Shown: positions 35,817 to 43,353 of the stretch, one piece after another
Layout of the letters: every line of letters starts with the position of its first letter
How positions within the stretch are numbered: position 1 is the first letter of the stretch
From: an uncultured Clostridia bacterium
GTDB lineage: Bacteria; Bacillota; Clostridia; Oscillospirales; Ruminococcaceae
Assembly (NCBI GenBank): GCA_947625195.1
Contig: CANQNK010000012.1
Coordinates: 1-64,000 of the forward strand
Length of the DNA: 64,000 nt
Direction: 5' to 3'
The notes under the pieces: generated by a model
What the model was told of the DNA's origin: nothing
What the model saw: the letters and a program-made list of their open reading frames with translations, nothing else
The model's database searches: none
Translations under genes and position numbers: made by a program

Positions 35817-36665
35817 ATGAAAATAGCAATAGTAGGTCTTGGACTTATAGGCGGGTCTATGGCAAAGGCGATAAAAAAGAACACAAACTATCCTATTTAT
35901 GCTTACGATATTGATAAATCTGCAATTTCCTCTGCGCTTCAGCAGGAGGCTATTGACGGCGGCTTTGAGCTGAGCGAGCTTGATACCTTTGACTTTGTAA
36001 TACTCGGACTGTACCCTGACATCACCATTGATTTTATAAAGGAGTACGCAAAAAGTTTTAAAAAGGGCGCGATAGTTATAGACACCTGCGGAGTTAAGCA
36101 GACGGTAGTTTCGGCGTGCGAAAAGGTTTTAAACGGCAACGGAGTAGAGTATCTGGGCTGCCACCCTATGGCGGGAAGAGAGTACTCCGGCTTTGAATAT
36201 TCTCTTGACAATCTTTTTGAAAAGGCAAGCTTTATTTACACTCCCACCGAAAATACTCCGGATAGTGTCGTGAGCTTTGTAACGGATTTTGCAAAGGAAA
36301 TTGGCTTTTTGAGATGCACAAGAGCTACACCTGAAGAGCACGATGAGGTAATAGCTTTCACCTCTCAGCTTGCGCACGTAGTTTCCTCGGCGTATGTAAA
36401 AAGCCCGGCACTCACAAAGCAGTTCGGGTTTTCAGCGGGAAGCTTCAAGGATCTTACTCGTGTGGCAAAGCTTAACGAGCATATGTGGACAACGCTGTTT
36501 CTAATGAATAAAACCTCTTTGGTAAGCGAAATAGACCATATCATAGAGCGCCTTGCTGAATACCGCAATGCGATAAACAGTGGAAACGCCGACGAGCTTT
36601 GCAGGCTGTTGAAAGAGGGAAGAGAGCTTAAAGAGTATTCAAACGATATGAACAGTGAAAATTGA
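35817..36665 (+). CDS. tyrA: Prephenate dehydrogenase
   Basis: A 282-residue NAD(P)-dependent enzyme converting prephenate to 4-hydroxyphenylpyruvate in tyrosine synthesis. It has the Rossmann motif GLGLIGGSMAKAI, the conserved GCHPMAGREYSG with the catalytic His, and the all-alpha C-terminal dimer domain. There is no ACT or chorismate mutase domain. The ATG at 35817 is chosen for GGAGGAA upstream; an earlier in-frame start would overlap pepV. It sits 19 nt after pepV, possibly in the same transcript. Confidence 0.94.
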   Translation: MKIAIVGLGLIGGSMAKAIKKNTNYPIYAYDIDKSAISSALQQEAIDGGFELSELDTFDFVILGLYPDITIDFIKEYAKSFKKGAIVIDTCGVKQTVVSACEKVLNGNGVEYLGCHPMAGREYSGFEYSLDNLFEKASFIYTPTENTPDSVVSFVTDFAKEIGFLRCTRATPEEHDEVIAFTSQLAHVVSSAYVKSPALTKQFGFSAGSFKDLTRVAKLNEHMWTTLFLMNKTSLVSEIDHIIERLAEYRNAINSGNADELCRLLKEGRELKEYSNDMNSEN

Positions 36666-36845
36666 TGCCGAGCTTAAGAACATTTAATTTATACAGTAAA
36701 TTTTTTAAAATTCTGTTCATAAATTACGATTATAATATTATTATGCGGCATTGAGGCGGAAGTATAAAAAAGATAAAAAATAAGAGAAGCACTTGTGTTG
36801 CAATAGGATCAATTTGTGGTCATAAAAAACAGGGGGTGTATTTTT

Positions 36846-38108
36846 GTGCAGCAGCACGGTATAAGCAAGCTCGACCTAAAAAGGCAAAACCGAATGCAGG
36901 TTTTGAAAATTCTTAAGAGGCGCGGACCTACCTCCAGAATTGATATCGCCAATATGCTTAAGCTTACAAGGGCGGCAGTGACTATCATAACAAATGAGAT
37001 GATAGATCAGGGCATAATCATAGAGATAGGCGAGCTTAAGCATACCGATGAAAAAGCTCCCAGAGGAAGAAAAAAGATACTTATAGACATAAACCAAAAC
37101 TATAAATTTGTTTTGGGAGTGTGCATTGAGGAAAATATAGTAAGCGTAGGATTATCCACTCTGGCAGGACTTGTTCTTGACAAGAGAAATAAAACGATCG
37201 ACGGCAGCACCGAATATTCAGAAATAACAGACTTTGTCAAGGTGTCGCTGAAGGGAATATTGATAGACAACTGTCTGTCAACCTCGGATATTTTGGGAAT
37301 AGGCTTTGGAATTTTCCCTGCAATGTACTCCAGACTGAAGGTTTCAATTAAGAACGGCGAACCGGATTACATAACGCTTGCAGACGACATATACGCTCAT
37401 TTTCCGGTACCTCTGATTTTTGATAATTCTGTAAAGGGAACGGCTATGGCCAATATTGATTTTCAGCCCGACAAGGATGAAAACCGCCAGAACATTGCCT
37501 TTTTGCAGGTAGGAGGAAGTCTGCATTTTGTTGTTACAAACCTGAACGAGCCGATTTTTTCGTACGATAACAGAACGGATTTTGTAGATAAAATAATCGT
37601 AAAGGCAAATGCGGATGACGTTTGTCCCTACTGTGGAAGAAAGGGCTGCGTAAGAAATGAAATATCAATTCCTGCAATTATCAAAAAGGTACGTGCTATT
37701 TTTTCACAACAGCGGACCCCGGCACTTTACAGAATTACGCAAGGCGATCCAGGAAGAATCGGAGTTCAGGCGATAAAGCGTGCGTATGCCGAAGGCGACA
37801 GCGAGGAGCTTTCTAAGGTGTTTAACGAAATATGTGATTTGTACGCGGTGCTTTTAAATAACCTTTACTTTTCTACAAATCCTCAGAAGATAGTAATCCA
37901 CTGCTTTGAGCTTACAGAAAGAATATATGAGAATCTTAAGAATTCGCTGACAAAGATTGCCGGTGAGGACGTTACAAAAAAGATAACGCTGAGCATCGTA
38001 GAGGAAAAGCATAGGTTTCTTTCCGGCTGCGCTCTTGCAATAAGGGAGCTTTTCTATACAAGAGGCGGGTTTGACACGTATGCTGAGGACATTCACGGCC
38101 TTGAATAA
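36846..38108 (+). CDS. ROK-family transcriptional regulator (NagC/XylR type)
   Basis: A 420-residue protein: a winged helix-turn-helix (residues about 15-70, with ILKRRGPTSRIDIANMLKLTRAAVTIITNEM) followed by a ROK sugar-kinase-like domain. The zinc knot CPYCGRKGC is present. The kinase Asp region reads FDNSVKGTAMA, which departs from the kinase DNDANAA pattern and fits a sugar-sensing regulator without kinase activity. The GTG start at 36846 is chosen for AGGGGGTG seven nt upstream. The regulated genes are unknown. Confidence 0.88.
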   Translation: MQQHGISKLDLKRQNRMQVLKILKRRGPTSRIDIANMLKLTRAAVTIITNEMIDQGIIIEIGELKHTDEKAPRGRKKILIDINQNYKFVLGVCIEENIVSVGLSTLAGLVLDKRNKTIDGSTEYSEITDFVKVSLKGILIDNCLSTSDILGIGFGIFPAMYSRLKVSIKNGEPDYITLADDIYAHFPVPLIFDNSVKGTAMANIDFQPDKDENRQNIAFLQVGGSLHFVVTNLNEPIFSYDNRTDFVDKIIVKANADDVCPYCGRKGCVRNEISIPAIIKKVRAIFSQQRTPALYRITQGDPGRIGVQAIKRAYAEGDSEELSKVFNEICDLYAVLLNNLYFSTNPQKIVIHCFELTERIYENLKNSLTKIAGEDVTKKITLSIVEEKHRFLSGCALAIRELFYTRGGFDTYAEDIHGLE

Positions 38109-38139
38109 ATATATTTTTGTAAATATTGCTATAAGAGTA

Positions 38140-38172
38140 AAATCCCTCAGATCAAAACGGTCCGAGGGATTT
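38140..38172 (+). terminator. Terminator of the ROK regulator gene
   Basis: AAATCCCTC (38140-38148) pairs with GAGGGATTT (38164-38172), followed by TATTTA. A second inverted repeat, TTAAACCGAC/GTCGGTTTAA at 38271-38301, lies at the end of the convergent gene. Confidence 0.8.
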
Positions 38173-38311
38173 TATTTATGCAACAAACCACATTTTCATT
38201 AAGCTGTTTAAATCATCCTAATCAGTCGTACTTAAAGAAAGTACACATACGGAAAGCGGCTCAGCAGTAATTAAACCGACAAGCCGGGGTAGTCGGTTTA
38301 AGGATACGGTA

Positions 38312-38761
38312 TTATAACAATTTCACAGTGCCGAATAATTCATTTACGGCTTCGTGAAAAAATTCTGTATACTCTTCGTTAAGAGCTTCTCTAAAATAGT
38401 TTTCCTTTATGTAATTGTATCTTGAAAAACGGGATTGCAGCCTGCCGAGAAAAGAAGTGCTTGAGTCCTCATTCGCGACACCCGCAGATATAACCGCGTT
38501 CTTGCCTTTTAATGATACCTTTATAACTAATTTTATGCTTTCGTTATATCGGTTAGTACGGAAAAATACAACACACGGGTCGTTTTTAATACTCAATATA
38601 CCGTTACCTCTTATGACATCCGTTTTTGCAGAAAGAGACAGACCTTTGGCGTTTGCCTTTTTCAATACAGCGCTTTTGATGTAATCAAGGCTTATTCTGC
38701 CATCGTCATTATTAAAAACTGTATCAGGCAAATAAATTTCCATTATGTTACGGCTGATCAT
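38312..38761 (-). CDS. Hypothetical protein (149 aa), operator-controlled
   Basis: A 149-residue soluble protein. The start ATG at 38761 follows AGAGGTGG. The sequence is mixed alpha/beta with a basic stretch (LGRLQSRFSRYNYIKENYFREALNEEYTEFFHEAVNELFG). No membrane segment and no recognisable family. It is divergent from an XRE regulator and has a perfect sigma-A promoter with a 16-bp palindrome just after the transcription start, so it is probably a repressed, inducible gene. Confidence 0.7.
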   Translation of the reverse strand: MISRNIMEIYLPDTVFNNDDGRISLDYIKSAVLKKANAKGLSLSAKTDVIRGNGILSIKNDPCVVFFRTNRYNESIKLVIKVSLKGKNAVISAGVANEDSSTSFLGRLQSRFSRYNYIKENYFREALNEEYTEFFHEAVNELFGTVKLL

Positions 38762-38779
38762 TTTCGCCACCTCTGCGTT

Positions 38780-38795
38780 ACAACATATATGTTGT
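38780..38795. promoter_or_regulatory. Palindromic operator ACAACATATATGTTGT
   Basis: A perfect 16-bp palindrome located at about +5 to +20 of the 38312-38761 gene's transcript. It is a classic repressor site, and the adjacent XRE regulator is the obvious candidate to bind it. Confidence 0.6.
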
Positions 38796-38806
38796 TGATA
38801 TATAAT

Positions 38807-38835
38807 ATTATAACACCATTTATCATGTTTGTCAA
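38807..38835 (-). promoter_or_regulatory. Consensus promoter of the 149-aa gene
   Basis: On the minus strand TTGACA (38830-38835), 17 nt, TATAAT (38807-38812): a perfect match to consensus, which would be strong unless repressed. Confidence 0.85.
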
Positions 38836-39011
38836 TACAAATAAAAAATTATTATATAATAATTTTGTCGCAGCGATTTAAATATGTATAATTAGTCAAA
38901 TTGATGTCATTTTTGGTCACAGTGTTATTAAGCTTTTTATGTAATAACTGAATAAAGCGGCAGTTATTTTGCTGAACGCATAAAAAAATAAAAACGAAAT
39001 ACAGTAATTAT

Positions 39012-39027
39012 ACACAATATGTGTTGT
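39012..39027. promoter_or_regulatory. Second operator-like dyad upstream of the XRE gene
   Basis: ACACAATATGTGTTGT contains ACACA/TGTGT arms and resembles the palindrome at 38780. It lies upstream of the XRE gene's promoter. Confidence 0.35.
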
Positions 39028-39058
39028 ATTTATAAGGCTATAATCGCAGATAAGTTGT

Positions 39059-39087
39059 TTGATAATACTACAAATATGCTGTACAAT
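39059..39087 (+). promoter_or_regulatory. Promoter of the XRE gene at 39118
   Basis: TTGATA (39059-39064), 17 nt, TACAAT (39082-39087). Confidence 0.65.
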
Positions 39088-39117
39088 AAAAATAAAAGTA
39101 CAGAGTGGGGGGATTCA

Positions 39118-39447
39118 GTGCAAAACAACCTATACCTTTATCCGAATCTTGTCAAGGTCAGAAAAAGCAGAATGACGCAGTCAGAACTTGCAAAGCTGAT
39201 AGGGATCACACAGCAGGAAATAAGCAGATATGAAAGCGGAGAGATAAAGGCACCCATAAACTATATTACAGACCTTGCCAACTATTGTAATGTAAGTGTG
39301 GATTACATTCTTGGACGGGATATTGAGATACAGAGGTCTGATGAATCAAAATACATTGTTTCGCTTTACAGCCAACTCTCCGATGACAATAAGATGCGCA
39401 TTGTCGAAAGAATCAAGACACTGATAGACTTACAGAATGAAAAGTAA
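39118..39447 (+). CDS. XRE-family transcriptional regulator
   Basis: A 109-residue regulator. The helix-turn-helix spans about residues 14-70 (MTQSELAKLIGITQQEISRYESGEIKAPINYITDLANYCNVSVDYILG), followed by a short helical tail. The GTG start at 39118 follows GGGGGGATTCA. It is divergent from the 149-residue gene and probably represses that gene, and perhaps its own, through the dyads at 38780 and 39012. Confidence 0.88.
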   Translation: MQNNLYLYPNLVKVRKSRMTQSELAKLIGITQQEISRYESGEIKAPINYITDLANYCNVSVDYILGRDIEIQRSDESKYIVSLYSQLSDDNKMRIVERIKTLIDLQNEK

Positions 39448-39478
39448 AAAGCTGCAACTTTTATTAAGTTACAGCTTT
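39448..39478 (+). terminator. Terminator of the XRE gene
   Basis: AAAGCTG-C-AACTT pairs with AAGTT-A-CAGCTTT, followed by ATTATTTTT. Confidence 0.7.
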
Positions 39479-39598
39479 ATTATTTTTCTCAAAAAAATAG
39501 AGCATCCAAAAGGCTGCTCAGAAATTAAATCAGTGTAAAAATTTTGGAGAGGATGAAATGAGCTGAATACACTCGGGTATTCAATTCAAATCACAATT

Positions 39599-39707
39599 AT
39601 TCTTAAAACAAATCGTTTTTAAGAATTACTGTAATTAAATTATAAGGTTATCGAACATTTTTTTCAACAACAAAGTCGTTACGAATTGTAACAATTTTGT
39701 TACAATT
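39599..39707. promoter_or_regulatory. Two inverted repeats upstream of coaX
   Basis: In the 413-nt gap before coaX, ATTCTTAAAA pairs with TTTTAAGAAT (39599-39626). Further on, AATTGTAACAA pairs with TTGTTACAATT with two bases between (39684-39707). The second has the symmetry of a protein-binding operator and lies about 85 nt upstream of the coaX -35. No ORF is seen in the gap. Confidence 0.45.
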
Positions 39708-39790
39708 GCTCGAAATATAATAACAAAACGGTGAAGTTTTGCACTTTTGCGGGAAAAATTCTGGACATAATGCGTTTTTTACAAATTTGC

Positions 39791-39819
39791 TTGCAATTTA
39801 TTCCCAAAAGTAGTATAAT
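39791..39819 (+). promoter_or_regulatory. Promoter of coaX
   Basis: TTGCAA (39791-39796), 17 nt, TATAAT (39814-39819). Confidence 0.75.
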
Positions 39820-39860
39820 CACATTTGGCAGCATAATGATGCCGGAACAGGAGGAGCGTT

Positions 39861-40631
39861 ATGATACTTACGGTTGACATAGGAAATACAAACACTGTTT
39901 TGTCTGTATATACGCCTGAAAAAAAACTGGTTTTTTCGTCACGTTTTGCAACGGATTCGACAATGACAGACGATCAGACGGCGATAGTTTTCAAGTCGGC
40001 GGCGGAGATAAACGGATTTGATTTAAGCCTTGTAAGCGGAGCTATCATATCTAGTGTAGTTCCTCCTCTTATGACGGCATGTAAAGGAGCTATTAAGAGG
40101 CTTACGGGCGTCGATCCTTTTGTGGTGGGACCCGGAATAAAGACGGGCCTGAACATAAAAATAGACGATACCTCGATAGCCGGAGCTGACCTTGTCTGTG
40201 CGGCGGTAGGAGCGCTTGAAAAATACACGCCGCCGATGATAATATTCGACCTTGGAACTGCGACGACCATTACGGCGATCGACAGCTTGGGAGCGTTTAT
40301 AGGCGGAGCTATAATGCCCGGCATAAAAATCTCTCTCGATGCGTTATCAAGCCGAACAGCACAGCTTCCGCACATCAGCACAGAGCTTAAAAGCGATATG
40401 ATCATCGGAACCAACACGATCGATTGCATGAAAACGGGAATCATTCTTGGAAGCGCCTCAATGATTGAGGGAATGATAAAGCGTTTCAAAAGAGTTTTGG
40501 GAGAAGACGCGGCGGTTATAGCAACAGGCGGACTGTCGGATACTGTTGTAAAGCACTGTGAGGAGAACATTGTCGTGGACAGGGATCTGGTTTCTGAAGG
40601 AGCACTTGCCATTTACTTTAAGAATAAGTAA
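39861..40631 (+). CDS. coaX: Type III pantothenate kinase
   Basis: A 256-residue ASKHA-fold enzyme that phosphorylates pantothenate in the first step of CoA synthesis. Typical motifs are LTVDIGNTNTVLSVY at the N-terminus, ADLVCAAVGALEKY, FDLGTATTITAID near residue 128, and GGAIMPGIKISLDAL. Type III enzymes are not feedback-inhibited by CoA. ATG follows CAGGAGGAG. An ECF S-component gene follows, probably for vitamin uptake. Confidence 0.95.
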   Translation: MILTVDIGNTNTVLSVYTPEKKLVFSSRFATDSTMTDDQTAIVFKSAAEINGFDLSLVSGAIISSVVPPLMTACKGAIKRLTGVDPFVVGPGIKTGLNIKIDDTSIAGADLVCAAVGALEKYTPPMIIFDLGTATTITAIDSLGAFIGGAIMPGIKISLDALSSRTAQLPHISTELKSDMIIGTNTIDCMKTGIILGSASMIEGMIKRFKRVLGEDAAVIATGGLSDTVVKHCEENIVVDRDLVSEGALAIYFKNK

Positions 40632-40782
40632 AAGCAGGGGTTTCAAAATCAGAAAGCTTCGTCAGCTGCAAACGGTATTTGAGGCTGACCGAGCTTATAA
40701 AAATAGTGTTACATAAACATTATGCTGTTAAAAATTTACGCTGTATTGAGAAGGACTCAAACGGCAGTTAGGAGTAATTTTT

Positions 40783-41370
40783 ATGTCAAACACAACAAAA
40801 AAAATCGTAGGACTTGGTCTGTTTACGGCCATAGTAGTCGTTTTACAGGTGCTTGCGGTAGTGATCAGACCGACGGGTGTTTTTAACATTTCGTTGGTAC
40901 TTGTACCGATAGTAGTCGGTGCGGCGATGTACGGATATAAAGCGGGAGCATGGCTCGGATTCGTATTCGGCGTAGTGGTGCTGATAACAGACGCGCAGGC
41001 ATTTCTGGCTGTCAACATACCGGGAACGATAATTACCTGCATTTTGAAGGGAGCGCTTGCAGGTCTTGCTTCAGGGCTTGTTTATCTGGCGCTTGAAAAT
41101 AAAAACCGGATCGCAGCGGTTTTTGTGTCTGCTATTGTTTGCCCGATCATAAATACGGGAGTTTTTCTGCTTGGCTGTATGATATTCTTTATGGACACAA
41201 TCAATTCATGGTCCGCAGCTTCAGGATATGAAAACGCAGGTGCGTATATGATACTCAGCCTGGTAGGAGTTAATTTTCTCATTGAAATGGCTGTAAACAT
41301 TGTTTTAAGTTCTGTTATTGTAAAGATTATATCTATTGGCAAGGGAAAACAGGTAGCGTCAGAGAATTAG
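40783..41370 (+). CDS. ECF transporter S component, probably pantothenate-specific
   Basis: A 195-residue integral membrane protein with about six helices and the short N-terminal helix typical of ECF substrate-capture subunits (KKIVGLGLFTAIVVVLQVLAVVI). Its position directly after coaX, and the stretch VPIVVGAAMYGYKAGAWLGFVFGVVVLI, suggest a PanT-like pantothenate carrier. The shared EcfA/T module is not in the window. ATG follows TTAGGAG. Substrate assignment is inference from context. Confidence 0.82.
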   Translation: MSNTTKKIVGLGLFTAIVVVLQVLAVVIRPTGVFNISLVLVPIVVGAAMYGYKAGAWLGFVFGVVVLITDAQAFLAVNIPGTIITCILKGALAGLASGLVYLALENKNRIAAVFVSAIVCPIINTGVFLLGCMIFFMDTINSWSAASGYENAGAYMILSLVGVNFLIEMAVNIVLSSVIVKIISIGKGKQVASEN

Positions 41371-41377
41371 AACGAAA

Positions 41378-41401
41378 AAAGGCGGCAGTTTTGCCGCCTT
41401 T
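41378..41401 (+). terminator. Terminator of coaX-ECF
   Basis: AAAGGCGGCA pairs perfectly with TGCCGCCTTT around GTTT. Confidence 0.9.
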
Positions 41402-41483
41402 AGTTTGCAGATAATTAAATGAAGAATCAAACCAGGTAAAATATTGCCTTAAATTTTATTACAGTTTATCGGAGAAAACGGTT

Positions 41484-42413
41484 ATGGAGCTATCCCTGAT
41501 TTTATTAAAACAAGTCATAATAATGCTTATTCTTGTGGGAATAGGCGCGCTTTGCTATAAAGTAAAGCTGATTTCAAAAGAGGGGAATAAGTCTTTGACA
41601 AACCTTGTTTTGTATGTTGCAAATCCGATGCTTATAATAACCTCATATCAGCAGGATTTTTCATATTACCTGTTAAAGGGACTGGGACTTACGTTTGTGC
41701 TTTCTGCTGTGGGCTTTGCTGCTTTCGGACTTTTTGCACGCGTTTTTATAAGGAAAGGCAGCGACGCCGTTATCGAGCGGCTCAACGCTACCTATTCAAA
41801 CTGCGGCTTTATGGGAATCCCTCTTGCACTTGCACTTTTCAAAACGGAGGGAGTTTTTTACGTGACTGCGGTAAACACGGCGTTTAACATAATAATTTGG
41901 ACGTTCGGAGTGTATTCGGTCACAAAGGACAAGAGCTTTATCAGCATAAAGAAGATATTAACAAACCCGACGATAGCAGCAACGGTTTTGGGCTTTGCGC
42001 TTTTTGTGCTGAAAATAAATATACCTGAGATCATATTCACACCTTGCAATTATATTGCGTCAGTTGTAACTCCTCTTGCTATGACAGTAGCGGGAGTGAC
42101 AATTGCGCAAAACAATATTCTAAAGGCGTTTTTAAACGTAAGGATATATTTAGTGTGTGCCATAAAGCTTGTAATAGTACCTGCTCTGCTTGCAATTTTA
42201 TTCGCCGTTGTTCCCGATATCAACAGCACTGCGGTAACAACGGCGCTTTTGTGTTTAAGCTGTCCGTCTGCAACGATAGCCACTATGTTTGCCATACGCT
42301 TTAACAAAAGCGCAGGATATTCTGCACAGATATTCGGTGCAACAACCATACTTGCTGTAATATCTCTGCCGCTTGTTATAGGCCTGTACACGTTCTTGAA
42401 CAGCGTTTTATAA
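41484..42413 (+). CDS. AEC-family transporter
   Basis: A 309-residue protein with ten hydrophobic helices and the two-half layout of the auxin-efflux-carrier (AEC) family. Landmarks are TNLVLYVANPMLIITSYQ, the NCGFMGIPLALALF segment near residue 110, and CPSATIATMFAIRF near the C-terminus. Bacterial members move carboxylates such as malate or malonate. The substrate is not known here. The start follows ATCGGAGAAAACGGTT. A very strong terminator follows. Confidence 0.9.
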   Translation: MELSLILLKQVIIMLILVGIGALCYKVKLISKEGNKSLTNLVLYVANPMLIITSYQQDFSYYLLKGLGLTFVLSAVGFAAFGLFARVFIRKGSDAVIERLNATYSNCGFMGIPLALALFKTEGVFYVTAVNTAFNIIIWTFGVYSVTKDKSFISIKKILTNPTIAATVLGFALFVLKINIPEIIFTPCNYIASVVTPLAMTVAGVTIAQNNILKAFLNVRIYLVCAIKLVIVPALLAILFAVVPDINSTAVTTALLCLSCPSATIATMFAIRFNKSAGYSAQIFGATTILAVISLPLVIGLYTFLNSVL

Positions 42414-42429
42414 AGGGTGAAACTTTCTG

Positions 42430-42473
42430 CAATAATAAGCCCGAAGCTTTGTAAAGCTTCGGGCTTATTATTG
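42430..42473. terminator. Very long perfect-stem terminator
   Basis: A 21-bp perfect stem (42430-42450 with 42453-42473) containing AAGCCCGAAGCTTT, flanked by A/T on both sides, so it can act in both directions. Confidence 0.9.
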
Positions 42474-42655
42474 CGTCTGTGCGCAAAACGTGGGATGAAA
42501 AAAGCAAAAGCTGTGTCGAAGTATTCTCCGACACAAGGTCAAGGCGCTATGAAATATGAATAAGCAGTGAATAATGTAAACAATGTGCAGCAGAATGTGA
42601 ATTTTTGCCTTTTAACCGCCTGTCTGTTATAGGGCTTTATAAAAAGCCGGGAGAT

Positions 42656-43237
42656 TCACTCTGCTCCGAAAACAAGTCCGCTGTCCGGGGAGTTTTGCTC
42701 GGCAAGGCTATCTTGCGGCACATTGGACGGTGCAGGCTCTTCGAGACTTTCTCCGTGAAGCCTAATCATCAGCCAGAGCGAGCTTAAAGCAATGAGAAGT
42801 GCTGAGGCAACAGCCAGCCACTCGATGCCTTCTCTGAACAAAAATACGAATAAGCCTTGGTTTGACAGATTAAAAGCCTCAAGGTATGCTCCGCTTGACG
42901 CGTGGTTAAAAACTATCACTCCCGAGAAAATGCCTATTAAAACAGATACCCCGAAGGTCAGCGAAAGCTCAGAGCCTCCGATTTTCTTAGTCCTTAATGA
43001 GCTTACCTGCATAATGAAAAACAAAGCCGATACAACAGTAAGCAGAATCACCTTGCTGTAGCTTTCAAAGAACTCAAACGAGTTGTTTGTAACGATGTAT
43101 TCCGCCGTTTCGCCGAAAAGCTTTCGATAGGTATATCTTCCGATAAACTCGCTTGCAGCCGCAGAGGCGGAAAGTACCAGCGCAAGCGCGCAAAGAGCGG
43201 CAGGCATAAACGACGAATGTGTAAGCTTCTTTTTCAA
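42656..43237 (-). CDS. Four-helix membrane protein of unknown function
   Basis: A 193-residue protein with hydrophobic helices at about 10-32, 60-80, 87-112 and 140-160 and a Pro/Ser/Glu-rich cytoplasmic tail. The start is taken as TTG (43237) after AAAGGAATGG. Longer in-frame versions would include the terminator hairpin of the upstream YfhO gene and are unlikely. The alternative internal ATG is 10 codons on. No family is recognised. It is probably expressed by read-through or a weak promoter behind yfhO. Confidence 0.65.
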   Translation of the reverse strand: MKKKLTHSSFMPAALCALALVLSASAAASEFIGRYTYRKLFGETAEYIVTNNSFEFFESYSKVILLTVVSALFFIMQVSSLRTKKIGGSELSLTFGVSVLIGIFSGVIVFNHASSGAYLEAFNLSNQGLFVFLFREGIEWLAVASALLIALSSLWLMIRLHGESLEEPAPSNVPQDSLAEQNSPDSGLVFGAE

Positions 43238-43269
43238 AACGAACCATTCCTTTCGCAATCTGTAAATTA

Positions 43270-43301
43270 AAAACAGGAGCCGTAAATCGGTCTCCTGTTT
43301 T
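43270..43301 (-). terminator. Terminator of the YfhO operon
   Basis: On the minus strand AAAACAGGAG pairs with CTCCTGTTTT, followed by TTAATTT. Confidence 0.8.
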
Positions 43302-43353
43302 ATGATAAAAAATATTTTGCCGCTTGTCAACGGTGAAAAAATAGGTTGTTTTG

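Noticed and set aside
42495..42563. 22-codon ORF (MKKAKAVSKYSPTQGQGAMK...)
   Set aside because: It lies just after a strong terminator with only a weak ribosome site; too short to support.
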